A stretch of 64,000 nt of DNA from the NCBI GenBank assembly GCA_965203505.1, contig OZ241880.1, positions 2,790,001 to 2,854,000 of the forward strand, written 5' to 3'. The translations under genes were made by a program, and so were the position numbers. The stretch is from Bin127 sp965203505. GTDB lineage: Bacteria; Chloroflexota; Dehalococcoidia; Lucifugimonadales; Lucifugimonadaceae. The notes under the pieces were generated by a model, which was not told where the DNA came from, did not search any database, and saw only the letters and a list, made by a program, of their open reading frames with translations. This document shows, piece by piece, positions 52,101 to 60,245 of the stretch. The first letter of the stretch is position 1; the number at the start of each line of letters is the position of its first letter.

Positions 52101-53919
52101 ACGCAACTCCGCAGTCAAGCAAGTAGCTTCCGGCAGATTTGGCGTCACAACCGAGTACATGGTTAACGCCAAAGACTTGCAGATCAAGATGGCGCAAGGA
52201 GCCAAGCCGGGCGAAGGCGGAGAGATCCCCGGACACAAAATCAGCGAATACATCGCATCTATCCGCCGTACGACTCCGGGCGTTGAACTAATCTCGCCGC
52301 CGCCGCACCACGACATCTACTCGATTGAGGACATCGCCCAGCTCATTCACGACCTCAAAAACGTCAATCCCGAAGCGCGTGTTCACGTCAAATTGGTCGC
52401 GCGTTCAGGCGTCGGCATTATCGCAGCAGGGATTTCGAAGGGCAAGGGCGACGTGGTCCTGATCTCTGGCGATTCAGGGGGCACAGGCGCATCCCCCCTG
52501 TCATCTATCAAACATGCCGGAATTCCTTGGGAACTCGGCGTCAGCGAAACCCAACAAGTGTTGGTTGCTAACGGGTTGCGCGATCGGATCGTCGTCCAAA
52601 CCGACGGTCAGATCAAGACCAGCCGAGACGTTGCCATTGCAGCACTATTAGGCGCCGATGAGTGGGGAGTTGCAACGGCCGCATTGATCACTATGGGCTG
52701 CATCATGCTCCGGAAGTGCCACCTGAACACGTGTTCAGTAGGTGTTGCCACTCAGGACCCAGAACTGCGCGCCAAATTCGCGGGGACACCTGAGGCCGTC
52801 GTCAACTACTTCACCATGCTTGCCCAAGAGTTGCGCAAACGCATGGCCGAGATGGGTTTCCGAACTGTCAACGAGATGATCGGCCGCGCTGACATGCTCA
52901 AGCAACGTGACGACATCGAACACTTCAAGGCCAGAACTCTAGATCTGTCGCGCATCCTGGTGGATTCCCACCCACTCGAAGGCGACCACTCTTACCAATG
53001 CACCGAACAGGATCACGCCCTGGAATTCGCGCTTGACCACAAGCTGATCGAACTGACAGAGCAGACGATCGAAGATCGCGGGAAGACAGTCACCGACGCC
53101 ACTCTCGACATCCGCAATCGAAACCGAACCGTTGGCGCAATGATGAGCGGCCGAATATCAATGAAGCACGGGCGCAAAGGGTTGCCCGATGGCTCGATAA
53201 ACATCACATTCAATGGTTCAACAGGTCAAAGCTTCGGCGCATGGGTAGTCAAAGGCGTCACGTTCAAGGTGTTCGGTGACGCTAACGACTATTTCGGTAA
53301 GGGGCTCTCGGGCGGTCGATTGGTCATCGTACCTCCGGAAGACGCAGAGTTCGTGCCCGAAGATAACATCATCATCGGAAACGTGGCATTGTACGGCTCG
53401 ACCGGCGGTCAAGCCTACATCCGTGGCATTGCCGGCGAACGCTTCTGCGTACGTAACAGCGCCGCACACGCAGTAGTCGAAGGCATCGGTGATCACGGCT
53501 GCGAATACATGACCGGCGGGCGCGTCGTAATCCTCGGCTCCACGGGTAGAAACTTCGCAGCGGGTATGAGCGGAGGCGTAGCTTACGTTTGGGACCGCTG
53601 TAACACTTTCCACGAACGGTTTAACGACGGCATGGCCGATCTGCAAGATCTGATACCAGATTCGGAAGACGCCGCCGAAGCAAAATCGCTGATTGAGAAT
53701 CACCTCAAGTGGACGGATAGCACGGTCGCGGCTGAAGTGCTGGATAACTGGGACGAAGTGGTGCGCCAATTCAAGAAAGTCATGCCACGCGACTACGCCC
53801 GAGTGTTGCGAGAACAAGCCGAAGCAGAATCAATGGCGCGGTTGAACGGTGAAACACCCGAATATACGTTGAACGGCGGAACGGTCGCGACTCCGGCTCT
53901 CGCTGGCAGAGCAGTCTAA
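49189..53919 (+). CDS. gltB: Glutamate synthase large subunit
   Basis: 1576 residues. A 38-residue propeptide precedes the nucleophile Cys39 (HEHDACGVGVVA) of the class II glutamine amidotransferase domain (~39-430). A central linker domain and the FMN-binding synthase barrel (~810-1190) follow. The [3Fe-4S] ligands lie in GCIMLRKCHLNTCSVGVATQ, and a GXGXG beta-helix domain occupies ~1280-1490. It transfers the glutamine amide nitrogen to 2-oxoglutarate. With glnA 77 bases upstream and gltD 5 bases downstream it completes the GS-GOGAT ammonia-assimilation cycle. Confidence 0.97.
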   Translation: MTLDSTKTEMRELSAEREAEFRRLVRDGLYLKDHEHDACGVGVVANIGGDRSHKIIQQGLEVLRNLGHRGACGCDPETGDGAGILVQMPHRFMVKVAAECGIDLPDALRYAVAMCFLPQDDELRRFCMQALERSAREHGVEPLGWRDVPVNPNAVGVWARARMPHIAQLFLKAPEGIGETLLERRLYVIRKSTEKTVRDRIVQIEEQSGDCPTEHELAVVNALLNEWYVPSLSARTIVYKGMLMAEQTDDFYRDLTDPDFESHFAMVHSRFSTNTLGSWKLAHPYRMLAHNGEINTVRGNRNWMSARELTLESDLFGDYIRDILPICETDEPSDTASLDNAFEAVYMGGRSVSHTAAMMMPAAWYGHESMPQNVKDFYEYHGGVMEPWDGPAMITFTDGHMLGAVLDRNGLRPFRYSVTKDNLLVMASETGVLDIPADQILYRSRLRPGRMFLVDFEEKRIIEPEEVADNLASAEPYGRWLANQRLAVDDLDPPQNVPNVDLETAPLRQIVFGYSQEDMRMLIGPMGVTAHQPQGSMGNDAPLAVLSDKPQNLFAYFKQDFAQVSNPPLDAIREELVTQMAVPAGRRPNLFDETESHARLLRIDHPVLRNAELAQIKESTKPGVKAVTISTLFPAAQGADGLKSALERIREEASRAIEQGFTILVLSDRGVDSENTFIPSLLATAAIHHHLIREKTRTQADILVESGEPREVHHFALLYGYGASAINPYLAFESLAAIREAVASDGTMPLQDKAEENYRKASEEGVLKTMSKMGISTLQGYLGAQIFEALGLSQDLIDEYFTWTNSRIGGVGLQEIAADVIANHARAYPQHDIPSNLRLDLGGYYMWRATGEPHMWNPRTISLIQSASTLNSTTIYRQFEDAADQEPEGYVALRQMLDFDENKFHPIPIEEVETVEKILPRFATGAISLGSISREAHETLAIAMNRIGARSNTGEGGEDDERYVPFDVPDSRNSAVKQVASGRFGVTTEYMVNAKDLQIKMAQGAKPGEGGEIPGHKISEYIASIRRTTPGVELISPPPHHDIYSIEDIAQLIHDLKNVNPEARVHVKLVARSGVGIIAAGISKGKGDVVLISGDSGGTGASPLSSIKHAGIPWELGVSETQQVLVANGLRDRIVVQTDGQIKTSRDVAIAALLGADEWGVATAALITMGCIMLRKCHLNTCSVGVATQDPELRAKFAGTPEAVVNYFTMLAQELRKRMAEMGFRTVNEMIGRADMLKQRDDIEHFKARTLDLSRILVDSHPLEGDHSYQCTEQDHALEFALDHKLIELTEQTIEDRGKTVTDATLDIRNRNRTVGAMMSGRISMKHGRKGLPDGSINITFNGSTGQSFGAWVVKGVTFKVFGDANDYFGKGLSGGRLVIVPPEDAEFVPEDNIIIGNVALYGSTGGQAYIRGIAGERFCVRNSAAHAVVEGIGDHGCEYMTGGRVVILGSTGRNFAAGMSGGVAYVWDRCNTFHERFNDGMADLQDLIPDSEDAAEAKSLIENHLKWTDSTVAAEVLDNWDEVVRQFKKVMPRDYARVLREQAEAESMARLNGETPEYTLNGGTVATPALAGRAV

Positions 53920-53924
53920 GAACT

Positions 53925-55403
53925 ATGGGAAGCACTAGCGGGTTCAAAGAGTTCCGCCGCATCCCGATGGAACGGCGCGACCAACGTCAGCGGTTGAACG
54001 ATTGGCGCGAGATCTATCTCAAATGGGATGAGAAGGACGCCCGAGAACAAGCCGCTAGGTGCATGGACTGTGGTGTGCCATTCTGCAACGACGGGTGTCC
54101 GCTCGGAAACCTGATTCCTGAATGGAACGATTTGGCGTACCTGGGAGACTGGCAAGAGGCGATCGCAAGATTGCACGCCACGAACAATTTCCCTGAGTTC
54201 ACAGGGCGAATCTGTCCTGCCCCGTGCGAAGCCGCTTGCACGCTTTCCATCAACATGGAACCGGTCACGATCGAGATGATCGAAAAACAGATCTCTGATC
54301 GCGCCTGGCAAGAAGGTTGGGTCGTTCCTGAACCGCCAGAATTCCGAACGGGCAAGAAAGTGGCGGTCGTAGGTTCTGGACCAGCGGGGCTAGCCGCCGC
54401 GCAACAACTCAACCGCGCCGGCCACACGGTCATCGTCTACGAACGCGCCGAATACATCGGCGGACTGCTTACCTTGGGGATCCCCGAGTTCAAACTCGAA
54501 AAATCCGTCGTTGATAGACGCGTGCAGCAGATGCGCGACGAAGGTGTCATCTTCCAGACCAGCACTGATGTCGGCGTCGATATCCCGGCACACGAATTGG
54601 TTGCAGAAAACGACGCTATCGTGCTCGCCGCCGGGTCTACTGTGCCTAGGGATCTCCCGATTCCGGGGCGCGACCTCGACGGCATCCATTACGCGATGGA
54701 TTACTTGACCCAGCAAAACAGAAGATTGCGCGGCCAAGAATTCTCGCCCGACGAGACGCTGACGGCTGAAGACAAACACGTCGTGATTATCGGCGGTGGT
54801 GACACCGGCGCCGACTGTTTAGGGACTGCCCACAGACAATTCGCCAAAAACATCGTCCAGCTTGAGCTACTCCCAAGACCGCCGGAGCGACGGGCACGCC
54901 AAAACCCTTGGCCCGATTGGCCAAACACCTTCCGCACATCCTCCGCCCATGAAGAGGGCGGAAAACGAGACTACAACATCATGACCAAGCGTTTCGTTGG
55001 ATCAGATGGCGTGGTCACTCATCTCGAATGTGTACGAGTTGACTGGGTCTTTGAGGACGGACAGCGTCCCCGAATGGTGGAGATACCCGGCTCCGAGTTT
55101 CAGATCCCGGCCGACATCGTTCTCCTTGCGATGGGATTCGTTCACCCGCAACACGAAGGGCTATTAGACGACCTCGCAGTCGATTACGATGCGTTCGGAA
55201 ACGTCAAGACAGGGGTTTCGTTGATCAGCAGCGTCGACAAGGTGTTCGCTTGCGGCGACACGCAGCGCGGCCAATCGTTAGTCGTGCACGCCATCGCCAG
55301 CGGACGCCAATGCGCTCGCGAGGTGGACATCTACTTGTCGGGCCGATCCGCGTTGCCCACCGTGCGAGGATACGCTCGCCCCGCTATCCCTGTCTATGCT
55401 TGA
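53925..55403 (+). CDS. gltD: Glutamate synthase small subunit (NADPH, FeS)
   Basis: 492 residues. The N-terminal Cys clusters CMDCGVPFCNDGCPLGN and CPAPCEAACTL hold two [4Fe-4S] clusters. FAD binding is shown by VAVVGSGPAGLAAAQQLNRA and NADPH binding by VVIIGGGDTGADCLGTAHR. VFACGDTQRGQSLVVHAIAS is the second FAD contact. It supplies electrons to GltB. The gene begins five bases after the gltB stop. Confidence 0.97.
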   Translation: MGSTSGFKEFRRIPMERRDQRQRLNDWREIYLKWDEKDAREQAARCMDCGVPFCNDGCPLGNLIPEWNDLAYLGDWQEAIARLHATNNFPEFTGRICPAPCEAACTLSINMEPVTIEMIEKQISDRAWQEGWVVPEPPEFRTGKKVAVVGSGPAGLAAAQQLNRAGHTVIVYERAEYIGGLLTLGIPEFKLEKSVVDRRVQQMRDEGVIFQTSTDVGVDIPAHELVAENDAIVLAAGSTVPRDLPIPGRDLDGIHYAMDYLTQQNRRLRGQEFSPDETLTAEDKHVVIIGGGDTGADCLGTAHRQFAKNIVQLELLPRPPERRARQNPWPDWPNTFRTSSAHEEGGKRDYNIMTKRFVGSDGVVTHLECVRVDWVFEDGQRPRMVEIPGSEFQIPADIVLLAMGFVHPQHEGLLDDLAVDYDAFGNVKTGVSLISSVDKVFACGDTQRGQSLVVHAIASGRQCAREVDIYLSGRSALPTVRGYARPAIPVYA

Positions 55404-55471
55404 CCACCGCTCCGACGCACTTAACCTGCGTCCTCACTGAATCCGCACTTCTACGAGGTGACAAAGCGGAA

Positions 55472-57220
55472 ATGCCAACTTTAAGAGTCGCCTCAGCACA
55501 GATCAACACCACCGTCGGCGACATCGCAGGGAACTGTAAGCTGATTGCCGACGCGATCAACGAAGCGCGGGGTATCGGCGCGGACATCGTTGCTTTTCCG
55601 GAACTGTCGATTACCGGATACCCTCCTGAAGACCTGCTGTTGTCGGAGCACTTCGTACGCGTTAACCGCGAGGCGCTAGAAGAACTCACCGAAAAATGCG
55701 CCGACATCTGTGCCGTCATCGGCATCGTCGATTTCGATGAAGCCGACGACGGTTCGATACAACGCATCTACAACGCCGCGGCAGTAGTCGCCGACAAAAA
55801 GATCGTCGCGATCTACCACAAGAACGAACTGCCCAACTACGGCGTGTTCGACGAGTTGCGCTACTTCGAACCTGGCACAACCTGTCAAGTGATCAACGTG
55901 AACGGCGTGCCGGTTGGTGTCAACGTGTGCGAAGACATCTGGGTCACGCCCGGTCCGGGTGATGCTCAATGCGTAGCTGGCGCAAAGCTGATACTCACAC
56001 TCAACTCGTCGCCATATGAGATCGGAAAATTGCAGACTCGCGTCGACTTGGTTACGGGTTTGGCGGCTCGGCACGGAGCGTATGTCGTCTACACCAATCA
56101 AGTAGGCGGACAAGACGAGCTCGTGTTCGATGGATCGAGCATTTTCGCCGGGCCCGACGGAGAAACCATCGCGATCGCCCCGCGGTTCGAGCAAGCGGTT
56201 TCTGCAGTCGATCTGGAGATTTCAGAGGCCGACCCGCATTCGCCAACTCCTCCTCTGACCGGCGAGGTCACAACGATATCTGCGCCTCGATTCGTGTCTC
56301 CAGAACGGATGCCGTTGGATCGGTTAAATCCTGATGCAGTCGACGACGTATCCCAGGTTTACGCCGCGCTGACACTCGGAACTCGTGATTACATCCACAA
56401 AACAGGTTTCGGCAAAGTCGCCATCGCTTTGTCAGGCGGGATAGATTCTTCGATCGTCGCCTGTATCGCCGCCGACGCGATCGGTGCCGAAAACATCGTC
56501 GGCGTAGCAATGCCATCCAGGTACTCCTCTGAGGGCAGCCTGATCGACGCGCAAGACTTGGCGGATCGGCTGGGCATCCCGCTGTGGCGCGTCCCCATCG
56601 AGCCGGCTCACGCGGCGTTCGAGCAGATGTTGGCTGAGCCTTTCGAAGGACTCGAAGCCAATACCGCCGAAGAAAACGTTCAGTCCCGCATTCGCGGCAA
56701 CGTCATGATGACTATAGCCAACAAATTCGGATGGTTAGTCCTGACGACCGGCAACAAATCTGAGATGGCCACCGGATATGCCACGCTTTACGGCGACATG
56801 GCGGGTGGTTTCGCCGTGATCAAAGACATCCCGAAGCTGTTGGTGTATCAACTTGCCGAGTATCGCAACGGCATCGGCGCCGAACCTCCTATCCCGCAGT
56901 CCGTCATAGAAAAACCGCCCAGTGCCGAACTGCGCCCGGACCAATTGGACGAAGATTCGTTGCCGCCCTACGAACGGTTGGACCCGCTTTTGAAGGCATA
57001 TGTTGAAGAACGACGAGCGAGCGAAGAGATTTATTCAGATCTAGACCAGGTAGACATCGCCACGGCAAAACGGATAATCCAGATGGTCGACCGTAACGAA
57101 TACAAGCGTCGCCAATCCCCGCCGGGCGTTAAAGTGACCGGTCTAGCCTTCGGCAGAGACCGGCGTATGCCAATTGCGTCCCGATGGAGCCACTCCGTCC
57201 GATCAAACCCTGAGTCGTGA
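55472..57220 (+). CDS. nadE: Glutamine-dependent NAD+ synthetase
   Basis: 582 residues from ATG 55472; a longer frame would overlap gltD. The N-terminal nitrilase-type glutaminase (~1-270) has its Glu in AFPELSITGYPPEDL, Lys in YHKNELPNYGVFDE and Cys in NVCEDIWV. The C-terminal synthetase (~300-560) has the PP-loop LSGGIDSSIVACIAADA and TGNKSEMATGYATLYGDMAG. It converts deamido-NAD to NAD using glutamine nitrogen, so its place behind glnA-gltBD links cofactor synthesis to glutamine supply; co-transcription is possible but the 68-base gap is unremarkable. Confidence 0.96.
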   Translation: MPTLRVASAQINTTVGDIAGNCKLIADAINEARGIGADIVAFPELSITGYPPEDLLLSEHFVRVNREALEELTEKCADICAVIGIVDFDEADDGSIQRIYNAAAVVADKKIVAIYHKNELPNYGVFDELRYFEPGTTCQVINVNGVPVGVNVCEDIWVTPGPGDAQCVAGAKLILTLNSSPYEIGKLQTRVDLVTGLAARHGAYVVYTNQVGGQDELVFDGSSIFAGPDGETIAIAPRFEQAVSAVDLEISEADPHSPTPPLTGEVTTISAPRFVSPERMPLDRLNPDAVDDVSQVYAALTLGTRDYIHKTGFGKVAIALSGGIDSSIVACIAADAIGAENIVGVAMPSRYSSEGSLIDAQDLADRLGIPLWRVPIEPAHAAFEQMLAEPFEGLEANTAEENVQSRIRGNVMMTIANKFGWLVLTTGNKSEMATGYATLYGDMAGGFAVIKDIPKLLVYQLAEYRNGIGAEPPIPQSVIEKPPSAELRPDQLDEDSLPPYERLDPLLKAYVEERRASEEIYSDLDQVDIATAKRIIQMVDRNEYKRRQSPPGVKVTGLAFGRDRRMPIASRWSHSVRSNPES

Positions 57221-57395
57221 GATACTGGTTCTACGCTTCCAAGCGCGCCAGTAAATCCAGTTGTGACGCATACAGCGTAGACCATCCAAAGGGAGTCCAG
57301 TATCGCCCGGTCGCGATCTGAGGTCCCGCTACGCAAAAATGCCGTCAGGCAAGGTTCGCACAATCGAAACGTTGACAGAACACTTGAAATTTCAA

Positions 57396-58778
57396 ATGAC
57401 AAAACAAACAGCCAAATCTTTATCCTTGGTGCCCGTTATCGCACTCGCGGCAGTCGCCTTGGCGTGCGATGCGAGCGATCCCAATGATGCCCCCGCAGCA
57501 AATGCAGCCGAATCGGAGTCGGCATTCATCGAAACCGTCGAAGCTACCACTAATGAAGCAGTCGGCGTGACCAACGCATCACAACCCGCCGATCAAGACG
57601 GCGTGTCGACTTTCAGCGAAACACAGAACCTTGCGCCAGACACGATCGCGTTCTCTCCGGAACTGAACATTGATGGTGTGCCGGCAAAAGACATCGAGAT
57701 CGTTGCCAACGACACATTACTCGACGCAGGAGCGTCATCAGATGATGTGGTCGCACGCGAGCTTGTGGCTTGGGAATCGCGCTTGATGGACATCTGGGAT
57801 TCTTCGATCAACGGTGTCGTCATGATAAGTCTCGAAAACACCGTATTCCCTACCGATGGCACCGGCGCAGGATGGTTCTGGGACGATGAAGGCCACATCG
57901 TAACCAATTACCACGTGGTGCGGCCGACATCGGTTCTAGGTGCTCCGAGGCTCGGTTCGACCAACAAGATCTTTGTCGAGACATTCGAAGGCGACCGGTA
58001 CGAAGCCGAAATAGTCGGTGGCGATCACGTCTCAGACATCGCGGTCATCAAGATCGACGCCGACCCCGACACGTTTGACACACTGCCTCTGGGAGATAGT
58101 GCCGACCTGAGACCTGGGATGGCGACAGTGGCGTTGGGTCACCCCTTTGGAATAAGCCAGTCATTCTCCATGACGCAAGGCATCGTCAGCGGTCTCGCGA
58201 GATCGATCCAATCCGAGGCCAGTACCATCCCGATCCCTTCGGTCATCCAGACGGACGCCGATATGAACCCGGGAAATTCGGGCGGACCGCTGCTCAACAG
58301 CGTCGGCGAAGTGGTCGGCGTAAACACGCAGATCCGAAGCATTTCAAACACCAACAGCGGCGTCGGGTTCGCGACACCGATCAACTTGGTACGGCGCGTC
58401 GTTGGCAGCCTCATCGAAGATGGCGTCCACGAATACTCCTTCCTCGGAATTTCGTCTTGGACGTTGACACCCGCGCTGACGGAGCGATTTGAACTCGACG
58501 ATGGCCAACGCGGATTGCTTGTGACGCTGGTTTCGCCAGACGGCCCGGCACACGAGGCGGGCATCATGCAGGACTCCGGTCAAGCAGGCCAACTAGAAGG
58601 CGATGGCGACATAATCGTCAGAATCGACAACGTCGCCATCGAGAACCTATACGACTTGCGAAGCTACATCATGCTCAACACATCGCCCGGTGACGAGATC
58701 GTCGTCGAAGTCTTGCGAGATGGTGCAATCGTACCCATCAGCTTGACACTCGGCTCATGGGGCGATCGTTTCAACTAG
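57396..58778 (+). CDS. HtrA/DegP-type serine protease with PDZ domain, probable lipoprotein
   Basis: 460 residues from ATG 57396. A signal sequence ends at a lipobox-like VALAC (Cys24), then ~100 residues of low-complexity Ala/Glu/Ser/Thr linker. The trypsin-like domain (~130-320) has the triad His in VTNYHVV, Asp in SDIAVIKI and Ser in MNPGNSGGPLLN. One PDZ domain (~340-455) ends it (GDIIVRIDNVAIENLYDLRS). Such proteases handle misfolded envelope proteins. The lipobox has Leu at -2 rather than -3, so anchoring is likely but not certain. Confidence 0.92.
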   Translation: MTKQTAKSLSLVPVIALAAVALACDASDPNDAPAANAAESESAFIETVEATTNEAVGVTNASQPADQDGVSTFSETQNLAPDTIAFSPELNIDGVPAKDIEIVANDTLLDAGASSDDVVARELVAWESRLMDIWDSSINGVVMISLENTVFPTDGTGAGWFWDDEGHIVTNYHVVRPTSVLGAPRLGSTNKIFVETFEGDRYEAEIVGGDHVSDIAVIKIDADPDTFDTLPLGDSADLRPGMATVALGHPFGISQSFSMTQGIVSGLARSIQSEASTIPIPSVIQTDADMNPGNSGGPLLNSVGEVVGVNTQIRSISNTNSGVGFATPINLVRRVVGSLIEDGVHEYSFLGISSWTLTPALTERFELDDGQRGLLVTLVSPDGPAHEAGIMQDSGQAGQLEGDGDIIVRIDNVAIENLYDLRSYIMLNTSPGDEIVVEVLRDGAIVPISLTLGSWGDRFN

Positions 58779-58854
58779 CAGCAGAGTACAACCTCAACCG
58801 TCGAGAGGACGACACACCCCCGTAGCTGCGGTCCCTCGCGGTCGCCCCCCCACC

Positions 58855-58881
58855 GTCCCCTTTCGCCCAGCGAAAGGGGAC
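58855..58881. repeat. Perfect 12-bp hairpin, GTCCCCTTTCGC type
   Basis: GTCCCCTTTCGC and GCGAAAGGGGAC enclose a CCA loop. The same arms, shortened by one pair and with a GAA loop, recur at 60055-60079 near the other end of the island. Neither copy is followed by a T-run. Confidence 0.75.
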
Positions 58882-58943
58882 GCGGAGCCCAAAAGACCGA
58901 CACAAGAACGCAGGGGTATGCCCGGGGGCGGTGCCGGGCCGGG

Positions 58944-58966
58944 TTTCCCCCGCTGCGCGGGGGAAA
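58944..58966. repeat. Palindromic module, copy 1 of 3
   Basis: TTTCCCCCGC-TGC-GCGGGGGAAA, a perfect 10-bp hairpin. Downstream this copy carries an extra ~30-base hairpin (arms CCACG/CGTGG) before the shared AAGGGGGCGCG tail that follows the other copies directly. Confidence 0.8.
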
Positions 58967-59048
58967 TGTGCCACGCAGAGTAACTACGGCTACGACGTGG
59001 CAGAAGGACGAAGGGGGCGCGAACCCACACCGTTGCCGACCACCCCTC

Positions 59049-59075
59049 TAGATTCCGGCTTTCGCCGGAATGACG
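59049..59075. repeat. REP-like palindromic repeat (GGAATGACG type)
   Basis: GATTCCGGCTTTCGCCGGAA forms a hairpin followed by TGACG; the same architecture as the element at 4832-4859. Confidence 0.6.
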
Positions 59076-59140
59076 TTGTTCGTGCCAACCATGACGTAGG
59101 GGCGATCCCTAGTGGTCGCCCGGGCGGACGTGGGGCCGGG

Positions 59141-59163
59141 TTTCCCCCGCTGCGCGGGGGAAA
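59141..59163. repeat. Palindromic module, copy 2 of 3
   Basis: Identical hairpin to copy 1, followed by TGTCCGAAGGACAAAGGGGG and CGCG. Upstream it shares GGGCCGGG with copy 1. Confidence 0.8.
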
Positions 59164-59247
59164 TGTCCGAAGGACAAAGGGGGCGCGAACGTTGGTGGTC
59201 GCCCCCCCAATCCCTCAATCCCCGCAATCCCCGGTTCAGACAACAAT

Positions 59248-59275
59248 TTGACTCCTGAAACATCTGTTGTATATT
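59248..59275 (+). promoter_or_regulatory. Strong sigma70-type promoter inside the GC-rich island
   Basis: TTGACT (59248-59253), a 16-base spacer, then TATATT (59270-59275). Both boxes differ from consensus at one position. The surrounding 40 bases are AT-rich in an otherwise very GC-rich segment. The predicted start is near 59283, and no translatable gene follows for about 960 bases. Confidence 0.65.
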
Positions 59276-59282
59276 TAAAGAC

Positions 59283-60050
59283 AGATCGACATCTACACAG
59301 TGCTGCGCAGACGTGTGCAGACCCCGTCCCAAACGGCCACAGGGATCACGTGAGGAAACGAAGGCAAAGCGGCAAAGACAGCGCGTCAACCAAAGCGCCG
59401 AGTCGGACCGTCATCAGTTACTCCGGCGGCGTCCCTCATCGGATCGGCAGTCCGGTGCAAGGTCGGGAGGGCCGTGCCGAAGCGTGGGAGGCCCAGTTTC
59501 CGGAGCGCGGCGCATCAGTCCTGCGTCGCAAAGCGAGCCAGCCGGCATCTGTCCCGCCCCCTTCGTCCCAGGGTTTCCCCCGCTGCGCGGGGGAAATGTC
59601 CGAAGGACAAAGGGGGCGCGGGGATGCCGTGCCAAGGGCCGGGAAACCTGCGTGGAGCCGACATACACCTTCTCCTGTCCGCCGCAGGAGGTAGGCTACA
59701 GTGCGAGTGAAGCCCGAAAAGCTGATCCAAGGAAGGCGGCGAACTCCGAACGGCGGCCCCAGTCGTCGAGCCGACTTCCATGCCCGCGGTCTGGCGACGC
59801 GAGCCGTGCTGGAAAACGGAAGCTAGCGGTTTGCAACACGCTCTGCGCAGCATCTGACCCCTCTCCGGGGTCGACTTTTTCGGCAACCCGAAGAGGCGAT
59901 GGAGAGGGAAGGAGCCGAGGTCCCGGCCGGGGCCGACGCTCGAGGCGAGGACCTGTCTTTACGGGACCGAAGACCCTGGCTGCCGGGCCATCCCCTGGGA
60001 AGGCCCGGCAGCAACCCCGAAAAAACCACCGGGTGGGAGCGGAGATATAA
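59283..60050 (+). ncRNA. Candidate long structured non-coding RNA, family unknown
   Basis: Transcribed, if at all, from the promoter at 59248-59275. Visible helices include CCCTCTCC (59859-59866) with GGAGAGGG (59901-59908), enclosing a second TTCGG/CCGAA helix; AGGTCC with GGACCT further on; and a perfect 11-bp stem GCTGCCGGGCC (59979-59989) with GGCCCGGCAGC (60002-60012), whose loop itself folds as TCCC/GGGA. No reading frame is credible. I could not match it to RNase P, tmRNA, SRP or 6S RNA. The boundaries are guesses: the left from the promoter, the right from the last large helices. GC richness alone favours helices, so confidence is limited. Confidence 0.35.
59574..59596. repeat. Palindromic module, copy 3 of 3
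   Basis: The same TTTCCCCCGC hairpin and the same GTCCGAAGGACAAAGGGGG tail as copy 2, here inside the candidate RNA, suggesting an inserted mobile module. Confidence 0.8.
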
Positions 60051-60054
60051 ACAT

Positions 60055-60079
60055 GTCCCCTTTCGGAACGAAAGGGGAC
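60055..60079. repeat. 11-bp hairpin, second copy of the GTCCCCTTTCG type
   Basis: GTCCCCTTTCG and CGAAAGGGGAC around GAA. The following sequence shares GCAGGGGTATGCCCGGGG with the region near 58911, showing that longer segments of the island are duplicated. Confidence 0.7.
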
Positions 60080-60245
60080 GCGAGCGAGCGAAGCGAGATC
60101 GCAGGGGTATGCCCGGGGCGGCCGGGCGGTAGGGCCGATCTCTCGTGGCCGCCCCTCCATCCAGTCCATCCATGCAAATCAAACACGCCCCCTCTCGCCG
60201 CGCCCATGGTCGCTTTTGCTAAAGTCTGCTTAAGGAGTTACCTAC

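Larger units (their letters stand above)
58779..60245. other. 1.47-kb GC-rich island of palindromic modules, no credible protein gene
   Basis: Composition is more GC-rich than the surroundings. The region is a mosaic of hairpins and short repeats (itemised separately), with a strong AT-rich promoter at 59248-59275 and a structured stretch after it. Open frames up to 245 codons are rich in Arg, Pro, Gly and Ser, overlap one another on both strands and show no family resemblance, so they are composition artefacts. It separates htrA from the ABC exporter genes. Confidence 0.7.

Noticed and set aside
59340..59660. RNase P RNA (GAGGAAA and GGxAAACC-like pieces)
   Set aside because: The conserved ACAGAA...GGCUUA segment and the order of conserved blocks are missing.
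59801..59832. Group II intron domain V-like segment (GAGCCGTG...GCGGTTT), with a GTGCG start at about 59701
   Set aside because: The stem has several wobble pairs, the inner helix is poor, the distance from the GTGCG is far too short for a full ribozyme, and no reverse transcriptase is nearby. A decayed remnant remains possible.
59313..60050. 245-codon open frame in the GC-rich island
   Set aside because: Arg/Pro/Ser/Gly-rich, overlaps other equally long frames on both strands, and runs through palindromic repeats; no start signal.
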